Below are positions 31,603 through 41,559 of a stretch of 64,000 bases of DNA, piece by piece. The notes under the pieces are model-generated. The model searched no databases. It saw nothing but the letters and a program-made list of their open reading frames with translations, and was not told the DNA's origin. The DNA is from Apostichopus japonicus (taxonomy: Eukaryota > Echinodermata > Holothuroidea > Aspidochirotida > Stichopodidae), in assembly GCF_037975245.1 (NCBI RefSeq), contig NC_092577.1, forward strand, positions 25,417,398 through 25,481,397. The letters run 5' to 3'. The number at the start of each line of letters is the position of its first letter. The first letter of the stretch is position 1. A program made the position numbers and the translations under genes.

Positions 31603-32119
31603 TACTGGACAGAAAATTCACCCTGGTGTAACTGTTCATTAATTCATGGATGTGTCTGTGAAAGTGAGACCATCTCCAACCAGTACAGCAACGACTGTAG
31701 TTTTTTGATGTCATACGCAAACATTAAAGGTAACATTGAGCGTAATGAAGAGAGATGTAGCTTGAAGCCTCCTGTTCTTGTTGCTCGAATGAAGTTCAGA
31801 AATGTTTGCACCATGCTGATTAACGATGACCAAAATATGAGTAAGATTTATTGCTTGAACAAAAGTCATCATAAAATGGCTTCACTTGCAGGAATTCCTC
31901 AGTTTCCAAAAGGTCTTCAATGTTCGTTGGGTTGCATCTGACATTTTGAATTTGTTGCAGAAGACTTAAGAGGTTATCTCTTTCACAAGCCTGGGTGGAT
32001 TCAACAGAATCTTTAAACGATTGCCAGCGTAATCGATGTAATGCCTCATATACTATTTTGCAAACTCGCAATGATCGGCTATAGTGCTTGCCAGATATTA
32101 CCCCAGACATTGAGTCAGA
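31603..32119 (-). pseudogene. Gene-family D remnant, N-terminal part
   Basis: The minus strand reads MSGVISGKHYSRSLRV, then KIVYEALHRLRWQSF, with frameshifts on to HELMNSYTRVNFLSSNPQ, where C is inserted. From memory GKHYxR...VHKLxYEALxRLRW is typical of the same uncharacterised family as the 18713-19874 pieces. Upstream it is linked to the palindrome at 32120-32314. Confidence 0.5.
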
Positions 32120-32314
32120 ATTGGGAGCTTTTCACACGGCTTGTGTTATGCTGGGCAACATTGGAAAGAGGTTTGGTGAAGCTGGATTAAAAGATGCACT
32201 CATTGAGTCAGAATTGTTGCATCAGGGTCAATGAGTGCATCTTTTAATCCAGCTTCACCAAACCTCTTTCCAATGTTGCCCAGCATAACACAAGCCGTGT
32301 GAAAAGCTCCCAAT
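32120..32314. repeat. Perfect 87-bp-arm palindrome in gene-family D
   Basis: Arms 32120-32206 and 32228-32314 are exact reverse complements, with a 21-nt spacer. The coding content (LGAFHTACVMLGNIGKRFGE) belongs to family D and appears on both strands. A 15-nt direct repeat ATTGAGTCAGAATTG lies at 32109-32123 and 32202-32216. Confidence 0.92.
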
Positions 32315-32345
32315 CGAAGTACTATTCTGTTGAATAAGTTTCATA

Positions 32346-32366
32346 AGTTGCTTTCGTGGAGTGCGT
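32346..32366 (+). mobile_element. Possible 20-bp remnant of a Tx1-like 5' end
   Basis: AGTTGCTTTCGTGGAGTGCG matches the 5' terminus of A (AGTTGGCTTTCGTGGAGTGCG) with one base missing, then diverges. Either a relic left by deletion or an overlap by chance. Confidence 0.35.
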
Positions 32367-32369
32367 TCC

Positions 32370-34480
32370 TGCAAAACTGTCTAAAATTGTGCCTTTTTTC
32401 ACTCATAAAGATAAAAGTTTATGGACATTTTCGGCAGGGAATATGTTTCAAAGGAATTTATGTTGCAATATCAAGGAGTTTCATGTGACCTACTGTGACC
32501 TACTGACCTACATAAGGCGGGAACGCAGAGAACATTTTTATTTGTTTCATTAATTTCTCAAACCATATTGCAGTAATATTACTAATATTATTAGGCTTAC
32601 AGGCTACCTACCGTCTAGGCCTGACGCTAGTGTAAGAACTACACTAACATCGCTATCCACTCACTGATTATTGGTGTAGAAAAGTTATAATACTTCGAAA
32701 AAAAAAAGAATACTGAATATAAATTAGAAGTTAGGCTGCCTAATAATAATATAACGTTAGGCCTTAGGCTAAGTGATTAACACTAAGAAGAATCACACAA
32801 GTAGTCCATGGGCCAAGACCGATACCGGTACCATCTGAGCGGTCAAAGTAAGGTTGTTTTATTCGAGGAGGGGGGAGTCTGGGGGACAGATTTTGATATG
32901 ATAATATTTCCGGACTGGTAGCTCATGTCGAGAAATCCAAGATGGCCGCCATTTTTATCCGTTTCATACATTTGAGGCTAACGGCCCAAAGAAGTGCTCA
33001 ATGTTAACAAATGTGATATCAAATGATAGAAAACAAAACTTCCTTTAAGGTCATATATACTTTTCATCCAAAAAAATAACTGTGTTGCGATTATTAGACA
33101 AATATAACCAATTTCTAAATTTTTGCTTGAAAATTAAATTACGAAGAATCATCCCAACACACTTGTGTCAACAAGGCTACGTCTATCTGTTTCATATTTG
33201 CTCAAAATTTGCCTACATAGGTAATCTATCGACAGCCTTAATTACAACTTTCTAGCATATACAGTTCTGATGTAATGACTCTTCTACTTTCGATAACCGG
33301 TATCCACCAAAGTGCAAATTCTTCGAATCGCAGTTCCTCTACACTGATGTTACCTTTGAGCTCCCGTAGTTACTGAAAACGACCACACGCGAAAATAGAA
33401 CTTACTACGATCGAATCTGATTGCTGTGAAGTTGCAATTGGGCGAAAGTTATATCGTTCTCAAAGGTCAGATGAATCCATTTTGGTAAGTCATTTAAACT
33501 CGCTGGTAGTATCGTTAACACAGAAGCAACTAGGCAACATAAATGCAACATAATCGAGTTGGCTTATGTAGTTTGAGTCTCATTATCAAATTCGTAGCCG
33601 TATTTGGGGCCGATAATTGATATAGGCCTACATTAAAACAACACCGCAAACGATTAGCCTAGTCACACCCTTCATTGTGTGGGTACGGTAGTTACCAGTA
33701 CGTTACTTTCAACACCAACGAGACGAAGTTTTCTTTCCCCAATTCGAAAACTAATTTCCATGCAAGTATTTCACAGAATCATCTGAACAGTCTGTCACTT
33801 CATTGAAAAGTGATCACTGAAGAGTTTTGAACTCCTCTTGTGCCGGTATATTTCCATTCATCAATGTGGCCGCTACTATCATTACCCGGTTGTTTTCCCG
33901 GGAATGTCAAAAATATGTGGAATTTCCGGAAGTTCATTTGAACGTGGAATTAGGCTGGGGATTTCCATCAATGAATAATGCTACCGTAGCCTCTAAACGC
34001 CATTGAATTTTAAGTTTTCAGGATGTCATGCCTTGCAGCAACATTAACGAAGGTCTGCAACCATTAATTTGGCTAGGACTAATGACGTGGATGGAAAATA
34101 ATGCCTGGAGTAAGCTTTTCTGTTTTTGGAATTGTATGAAATCAATTAAGATGATAAAGAAATTCCACATGAATAGATAATCCTTATCTGCTCTCTTTTT
34201 AGGTATTTGCTGCCAGTCGGTAATTAAGAACACCAGTGGTCCACTGTCGACAAATACAATACATCAAGCCACTCGAGGTGAGTTTACATCTTAATTTGTA
34301 AAAGGAACTAGAGGTGTAAAACAAATTTAAGAAAATGTGTGAGTTCGAAATAATCATTTTGAACAGACTATGCTCCTAGCAGGGGCGTAAATACGGGGGC
34401 GTGTATGTGGGGGGGGGGGGTAACCCCCAGTGTAAATTTTGAGTCTGTCTCTGAGCGACGAAAAACGAAATAAGTTCTAA
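32370..34480. other. Stretch with no recognised gene
   Basis: AT-rich, with short open frames only and no domain motif. At 34380-34435 there is a GGGGCGTAAATACGGGGGCGTG repeat fragment with a G-run, similar to other GGGGCGxxx repeat pieces in the window. Confidence 0.5.
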
Positions 34481-37229
34481 ATTTTCGGGTTGCGATACGC
34501 TCAACTGTCCGCTCTCTGACCATGACACTGTAGTAGCACGTTTTGTTTTGCCTTCCATTTTCCCGATCGGGCGGGGCCTATGGAAGCTTAACTGTCGGAT
34601 TCTTGGCGAGGCAGAGTTCCGCCAGGGTTTCGAGACCAGGTACAAAGGATGGCAAACATTGCTTCTACATCCCAGTGGTGGGATGATGTCAAGTTGCGCA
34701 TCAAACGCTACGCAATTCAGTATTGCGTGACCCGCGCACGGCGTCGAAGAGACAAATTCTCGAAGCTGTGCGCGGAGGTGAAGTTTGGCGACCCTTCGCT
34801 TTGCAGACTTATCTCGATGAAAAGTACCACGGTGCCCGCGTCAGGGCCCGTGTCGAAGCGGTGGAAGCCGAGGAGCGCCCTTCAGAGGTTTTACCAGTCC
34901 GTTAGCTCATCGGCGGGTGACAGACGCGTCCCGTCTGTGCGCGCTACTGATGGGACCGTGGTCACACCCTCACGGCATTGTCCGCGTATATAAAGAGTAT
35001 TATTCGAGTTTGTTTACGCGTGACATGTCGACTTGTCGGCACAGGCTGATTTATTGAGGGGAATCTCAAAATCCGTTCCCCAAGATGTCAATGATATTTT
35101 GGGGGCGGAATAACCACTGTTGAGCCTTGGAAGGCGCTTTCGAAGATGAAGAATGGCAAGTCCCCGTGTTCGGACGGGATTCTGAGGGAATTCTACCGAA
35201 CCTTCTGGGCAATAATAGGACCCGACTAAACGGACTGATAAACCAAAGTCAACGTCTGGGCATGATTACTTTGCCTCCAAAGTCAGGGGACCCCTTGGAT
35301 CCCCATAACAAGCGTTCGATCACCTTGTTAAATGTGGACTACAAGTTGCTGGCTAAGGCTTTGTGCAAACGCCTTGCACTGGCTATGCCGCATCTTGTTG
35401 GTGATCTCCAGACTTGTGCAGTGAAGGGTCATTGCATCCAGCAGAACTTGTTGTTGATGCGCAACTTGACCGACTTTGTTATTGAGCGTGATCTGCCATG
35501 TGCATTGGTGGCCCATGTGCTCTGGACCAGCAGAAGGCCTTTGACATGGTGGATCGCGGTTTTTTGATGAATGTATTGGAGACGTTTCAGTTGCACCCAA
35601 ATTTTCGTAAATGGATTTCTGTTTTGTATCAAGAAAGTTTCAGTTCTGTTATCGTAAATGGGTTTTGTTCGGAGGTTTTTAACGTAGAGAGGTGGGTGCG
35701 CCAAGGGTGCCCTCTGTCTCCATTACTTAATGTTTTGTTTAGCGACTCCAAACTTGTTCCATTCGTTGTGCCAGGGGGTGCCAAAGTGAAATGTGCTCAA
35801 TATGCAGATGACGTGACATGTGTTGTTTCGAGTCTGGGCTCCTTTCGCGCACTCTCGCAGGATCTATCTATTTTTGAGAGAGCTACCGGGGTGAAGTTGA
35901 ATCCAGAAAAGACAAATTGCCTTCGTCTTGGTAGCTGGAGATACAGAGACTTACCATTCGGTGCGTCGTGGTCGGATCAGAATATCAAAATTAATGGTAT
36001 ATGGTTCGGCTATGATGCACCTTGTGATGTCACCTGGAACGAGAGGGCTGAGGTATTTCAGAGCAGACTCTAAACCTTTGGCACACGCTGGCTTTGGTTC
36101 TTGGGGCGCGGTGTACCCAATTCCGCGTTGCGTCCTGGTGCGGTTGGAGAGGGCGATTTTTTCATTCATATGGTCTGGTGGTACAGAGCTTGTCAAGAGG
36201 GCGGTATTGTACGAAAAACTGAAGGGGGGGGGGGGATAGGGGTGGTTTATCTGGGAAGTAAGTTAACTTGTTTGTTATTTAAGCAATTGTTTGTAGCGGT
36301 AACTGATCCAGGGTTGCCTTGTTCATATTTTGTACGTTTTTGGGGCGGGTTGCACTTGCGTCGATGGGTTCCGGTGCTGTTTAGCAACAGAGAACCGCAT
36401 AGTAGCACACCAAGCAGGGTGGTGCGTGTCATTTGCTCCGCTCTTATTGAGTTGCCCCCTGTTGACCTGTCACGGCCGGCCCTCGTTGTCAGTTCCTTGC
36501 GTGATAGGGCCTTGAATGCAATTTTTTGTACAGGGCGTCATCCTGTCGAAGTATGGCGTTCGGTGCATTCAAGGCTGAATGGTTGCAGGCTCCGTGATCT
36601 TGCATGGAAAATTGCACAATGACCAATCTGAAAAGGTATCACTGGCGATTGGGTGATGGACTGTGCCCGAGGACCGGCTGTGACAACTTCGAGTGTTCTG
36701 CCCATGTTTTTTGGCATTGTCCCTTTCTTTTGAACTTGTGGGAGTGGTTTCAGTCCTGGACCGACCGTTTAACTGGAGACCGTTCCTGGTCGGTAGGACA
36801 GGGCTTTGTTTTATATGGATTAGATCCTCCAGTTTGTTCTGTTGCTGTGTTGCAGCGTATTATTTATGTTTGTTCTGTTGTAAAAAAAACACTTATTTGG
36901 AGGAATAGATGTGATGTTGTTTTTAGGGGGAAATTTGCCAGTCTGACATTCGCCTTCAGGTTGAAGGCGATTTTCGCCGTTTATCTGGGGCTGCCTTGTT
37001 TGGACGGTGGTGTGCTGGGGAAGGCTGTTCTGTTTCGCTGCGTGCTGGTCGTCCTTTTGTGGTTTTTGAATGTTTCAGTGGGTTGTTGGGCGTTTTGTCT
37101 CTACAGGTCGGTGGGCGTATGTACTTTTTTGGCTTGCTTGACCCGAGTTTCGTTTGTAAGAATGGGATGGTTTGGTAGTGCCGTGTGGCCGTGACGTTTT
37201 GTATCCCGTATGACGGGTCACGTAAAAGC
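34481..37229 (+). mobile_element. E: decayed, 5'-truncated Tx1-like retrotransposon
   Basis: Begins at ATTTTCGGGTTGCGA within the endonuclease and runs through RT (KSPCSDG, YADDVTCVV near 35800) to the C-terminal GDGLCPRTGCD region and the family 3' end CGTAAAAGC. It is closely related to A/B but has many small deletions and frameshifts, giving ORF pieces at 34649-34993, 35127-35567, 35498-36073, 36101-36622 and 36604-37194. No convincing target duplication was found. Confidence 0.88.
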
Positions 37230-37236
37230 ACTGTTG

Positions 37237-37530
37237 TTCAAGCGACGTATCAAAACCAGACTTAATCAAGTACGACCAAACTTAGCAAGTGAAGTTACAG
37301 CAAACTGGTTTGCCGCAAAGGTGTAACAGAAAAGCATAGAGTCGAGAGTACTATGAACAAGACCCAGTTTGGGCTAAGAACTTTGCCTCAGGTCCTACTT
37401 GGTTAAAAGGAGTCATAACCGATATTCTTAACCCATCAATGTGTGTAATTGAACTACATGATTGCCGAAAAATCAGAAGACATGATCAAATCCGTCTTCG
37501 TATGGTACCCACAACTGATCCTCAAAGCAT
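37237..37530 (+). pseudogene. Ty3/Gypsy integrase C-terminal fragment
   Basis: Pieces such as FKRRIKTRLNQVRPNLASEV, then in another frame WAKNFASGPTWLKGVI and RRHDQIRLR, follow the order of the region after the Gypsy integrase core (the stretch that reads W..G.V in the family). Frames are broken. The element's gag, protease and RT are absent because E joins directly on the left. Confidence 0.6.
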
Positions 37531-37810
37531 TTATCCTAGTTCAGAAAAAGAGCTAGTTGTAATGCCTAATGATGCAGCACCCCAAATAGCTGATAATGAT
37601 TTCGGCATGCCATTGCGCTTATTCTACAAACTAGTAATCAGCAATGTCAGCCTGATAAACCAATCAGAGTATCAACTAGATCTGAAACACCATCTGTGAA
37701 GGATTATATTGTTTACAAGTGAAGACAAGTTTGTGTTTTAGCAAAATGGATATATGTTATTGGAAATTGTAGTATACAAGACAAAATCACAACAACAAGT
37801 GAGAAACTAA

Positions 37811-37979
37811 AGGGGAGGAATTGTTTTGTATTATAGTTATTTATTATATGTTTGAAAAAGACTGTAGATTGGCAATACAGAGCAAGTGATCCCGCGATGT
37901 TAATAAACATGAATTGGAACTTTTAACTAACTTGTTACAGTCATTTATACTTGTTTTGTCCGGAGTAGGACACGACACA
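37811..37979 (+). mobile_element. Polypurine tract and 3' LTR of the Ty3/Gypsy remnant
   Basis: AGGGGAGGAA at 37811-37820 is a polypurine tract, followed by TG at 37822 and ending ...GACACA at 37979. An AATAAA at 37902-37907 fits the LTR polyadenylation signal. The LTR is short (~158 bp). The second LTR is not in the window. Confidence 0.5.
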
Positions 37980-38549
37980 TATAATCCACTATTTGCTCTT
38001 CTGTATACCACATGGCACCTACAGAGCACCGTACTTTGTTCAGCATTCCCAACATTTTTGTTTTGAAGATTGTCACCAGTCACACATCATGTTCGACCTC
38101 ATTGCATGTCCTGTGGATCGTTCATTGCTTTTGTAAGTGATTCTACGTCACGGCCCACAATATCCGAAAGCCCCACTTTTCAAGGTTTTAAGCCCATTAT
38201 TTGTTCAGAATTTGAAATTTCACATTTCTCGTGAATAAAATCACTTCAAAACAATTGATAATGTTGCACAAAATTCAATCTATGGAAAACCAATATAGAA
38301 AAACCCCCTTAAACCCTTAACCGATGAAGAATGTTGGTCAGGAAGTTTTAGAAAATTCAGACACAGTTGATTTAGTGGTGTACAAATATTAAAACCTCTA
38401 TTCACGGTTATTCTAAAACTTCGTTGAAGGAAATGAAAAATACCAGATATTTCCGATATCAGATATTTAGAAACCGAACACTACACACATAGGCGTAGGA
38501 GGCGGGGGTTGGTTCCGTAGTACAATTGTACAATTGTTTAAGGCGTCCA

Positions 38550-38880
38550 TACACACACACGCGTTATGACAGACCATATATAGTATATATATAGATACAT
38601 TAGTGAGAGAGGAAAAATGGAACGTCAAAAATGGAGTTGTCCGTGTAAGGGGTTGGGTAAGGGCGCACGTCCCCTCCGTAATCCTCGATCTGTCACTGGC
38701 TACCCTGTGTATATAAATAGGGATCAGCGCTGTAATTATGACTGTTCTCTTTCTCTTCCCGAGGTCTTGGCGTTTATCTTCTACTCTCTCTTTCTTCTCT
38801 CTTCTCTTTTTTTGTCTCTCCTATTTTCCTTACCCTGACATGTTAATAAAACATTGTATCCTAATTCACAAGTCAGTAAT
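38550..38880 (+). promoter_or_regulatory. Possible LTR-like unit with TATA box and AATAAA
   Basis: TATATAAATAG at 38710-38720, a pyrimidine-rich transcribed-like stretch and AATAAA at about 38845 are spaced as in a compact LTR. No matching second copy or duplication was found, so this is weak. Confidence 0.3.
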
Positions 38881-39089
38881 ACGAGCCATAGCTTCGGCTT
38901 TTGTCCACAAACTTTCAGTTCTGTTACCAAATTTGTTACCCTTATTATGGACAGCAAGAAAAGACAAAACTTTGAATTCATCGGGGGTGTTGAAGAAATT
39001 GGGAGGGTGGCTGATCATTGTAGTATTCGGCTGCTAAATGATTAGAACAACACAGATGGCTTCAAGAAATAAAGGAGGAAATTCAAAAA

Positions 39090-39340
39090 GAGAGTGGGCT
39101 CGAGTCTAAAGTCAGTGACAAAAATATTCCATTTGGTCCACTATCCCAGCTTGTAATCCAGGAAGGCTACAACTATCCTCTGTTGTCTGAATTATTTAAA
39201 GTAATGGTGGTGTGCTTTTTACGTCACGGCCAAACGGCACTACCGAATCATCCCATTCTGATAAACGAAACGAAAGGTCAAGCGAGCCCCAAAAAATAAA
39301 ATAATGGTGGTTCTGCCAGTGAGATTCGGAGCCGTCAAGC
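39090..39340 (+). pseudogene. hAT-transposase-like C-terminal remnant
   Basis: VIQEGYNYPLLSELFKVMVV precedes, and LPVRFGAVKQ follows, a small insertion at 39212-39301. The layout resembles the hAT dimerisation region (LxxLxxLAxxLLxLPxSSAxxER). Too short and too diverged for certainty. Confidence 0.35.
39212..39301 (-). mobile_element. G: 90-bp 3' tail of a Tx1-like element
   Basis: Minus-strand copy of the A/B 3' UTR (GTGCCGTTTGGCCGTGACG) ending CGTAAAAAGC. It is flanked by TAATGGTGGT at 39202-39211 and 39302-39311, an extreme 5' truncation. It lacks the CCCGTatgACGGG mini-hairpin present in A and B. Confidence 0.82.
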
Positions 39341-39784
39341 AAGGGCGTCCGCAGAAATGTTTACAAGGGAGATCAGTAGGTCATGTAGGTGTGACACACT
39401 ACTTGATACTATTTAAGCGGAGCGCCACCATCGGTTGGCGCGGAGCGTACGACGTGTTTTTTGGCGAAAAAAATACCCCTAGATCGTCAAAAAAGACACT
39501 TCCCGTTGAAGTTGCATTTACACATCAGTTATTTTGGGAAATTGCAAAGTCGGGAGTGGTCACATTCCATGTAGGTCAGTGCACGACCTAGTCTAGACGT
39601 CACTAATACACAACACGATCACTTGTTATCGATGAAGTGGTGGCTTGCCGGATTTTGTCAAGGTCTTGGTCCTTCGGGCGAAGGTCATTAAGTTTCGTAA
39701 CTCATCGGGAAGCGATTACAGGGTGGGGCGTAGGGTTGTGGGCGCGCGTTTTCATGCAGATGGGGAAACAAGAAGTGGTGTGTG

Positions 39785-39920
39785 TTCTTTTCTCTCTTCT
39801 TTTTCTTTTCCCTTTCTTCCTCCTCTTTTTCTTTTCTTTTCTTTTTTTCTCTCCTTTTTTTCTTATCCAGGGGCGCGCCCCCAACGCCCCCCTGGATACG
39901 CGCCTGCGAAATATGATACT
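39785..39920. repeat. CT-rich tract and GGGGCGCGCCCC repeat fragment
   Basis: A ~80-bp CT-rich tract followed by CCAGGGGCGCGCCCCCAACG and CCCCCCTGGATACGCGCCTG, a palindromic GC-rich end common in marine invertebrate repeats. Non-coding. Confidence 0.5.
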
Positions 39921-41020
39921 TGTTTAAGCTGACATCCTTCATATATCGCTTTTACAAGGTTTTTACTATTTGGCCCCTGGTGACTGAAAATGATCTTTTA
40001 CCTACCCACAAAACAAAAGCGTTCTTCTACCCAATGTGTTACTCATATACACCAATATTAGATTGGTCAAAGCTTCCCTTTTGATATATCGTATTTACAA
40101 GCAGGCGTTAACCCCCCCCCCCCCCAACACACACACACACACACTCTCCGCCCGCATGAATGCATAGGTTACGATTGTCATCGAAACCAAACTGAAATCT
40201 CCTGTTGCACACCCCCACTTTTACTGGAATTATAGCCTCAAACCCGCCTACATCGGCTGTCCATCAATCGTCGAAACTTCCGAGGAAGGGGATTGTCCGG
40301 GGGGCAATTGTCAGGGTTGGGAATCGTCCAGGAGGAAATCGTCCAGGGGGAGTTGTCCGGGAACCGTTACAAATAATAAATAGTGTGTAATAAAGCCAAT
40401 TCTATGAGGCTCATGAATATTCAGTAGTTAAGTATAGCAATGGCGAAGTGACGTCCTTTAGCAACATGTCATGTTCTGGGCATTTATATGTTGAATGACA
40501 TGGCGGAGCCATCTAAGCATCATCTTAATATAGACAGTTGAAAATACAGTTAATAAGTAGTATGAACGAAACCATTTTCCAACGCTCACAAATAACGTGC
40601 ACGTGTTAACAACAGTACGATAACAAGGCCTAACTTACGCCGAGTGATCGATAACACATGCATATAATAATCTTACCGATTACTCCTAAAAATAATGTGA
40701 TTTACGTTTACCCTACAGTGCCACTTAATGTTTGTAACTAACCATTAATAATATTCTCAAGGCTAGCTTCAATCAAGGAATGATGAATTACTGAAATTCC
40801 ATTGAAAGGTGGGATCGCTCGTAATTTCCTCGTAAATTCTGTCCTTCACACCACCCGATTCCAAAATAATATCAATACTACCCTCTACCGGTTCGTAGCT
40901 GTTGTCTCGTAATTTCTTAGCAATCCCGTATTTACGGCTAGTAAGCAATAAACGGGTTTGGTTTACCTGAAGCGGTGGCCTTGGCGAAATTGCTGCATAG
41001 TTTCTTGTCTGTGGCAGTGT
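39920..41020. other. Stretch with no recognised gene
   Basis: Holds a C-run followed by (CA)n at 40110-40142 and repeats of GTCCGGGxGGxxxTTGTC near 40280-40360. No coding signal. Confidence 0.5.
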
Positions 41021-41025
41021 CAGTA

Positions 41026-41240
41026 CAGGGAGTTGTTATGGAACAACTCCCTGGTCAGAATAGTATCATGTAGCTGTAGTAGCCTATGGGGTAAATTATT
41101 ACGCCGCGTTTTCGTGTGTGTTGTGTGATAATAAAAAAAAACTGTGGTTTGTTTTACGTTCATAACTTTTCACAACTAGTGGGCTGTACAGTATAGGTGT
41201 AATAGATTGACCAGGGAGCTGCTACTCCAGCAGTTCCCTG
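41026..41240. repeat. Pair of inverted 12-bp hairpins
   Basis: CAGGGAGTTGTT-ATGG-AACAACTCCCTG at 41026-41053 is perfect. A related CAGGGAGCTGCT-ACTCC-AGCAGTTCCCTG is at 41212-41240. Both have GGTCA/TGACC facing inward, so together they look like the two ends of a ~215-bp element. A half site (CAGGGAGTTGTT) recurs at 41543-41554. Confidence 0.6.
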
Positions 41241-41559
41241 CTTTTACTCTTTTAGGCCTATGGTGAGCAGTCGAAGTCCGAACTGTTTGGATGTTTCGTA
41301 GTTGATTTACTGATTTGGAAAGCTCTGCTTGCTTTATGCTGTATCGAACATCAGAGGTTTAGCCTATAGAAGTACAGTAACCTAATGCTATTTTACTGTA
41401 AGAAACCATTGTATTTCAAACCTTTACCGATGCGCCAGACTTGTACTAACCTGAGTAAACTATTTGAAATGTTGTAACCGAAGTCGCGAGTCGACATTCT
41501 TTCACAGCTCAAGAAACTAATAGTGAACTTTATGTCTGATACCAGGGAGTTGTTAAAAA

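Noticed and set aside
39637-39927. ORFs across the CT-rich tract (39637-39932, both strands)
   Set aside because: Low-complexity Phe/Ser/Leu or Lys/Glu-Arg translations of a pyrimidine tract.
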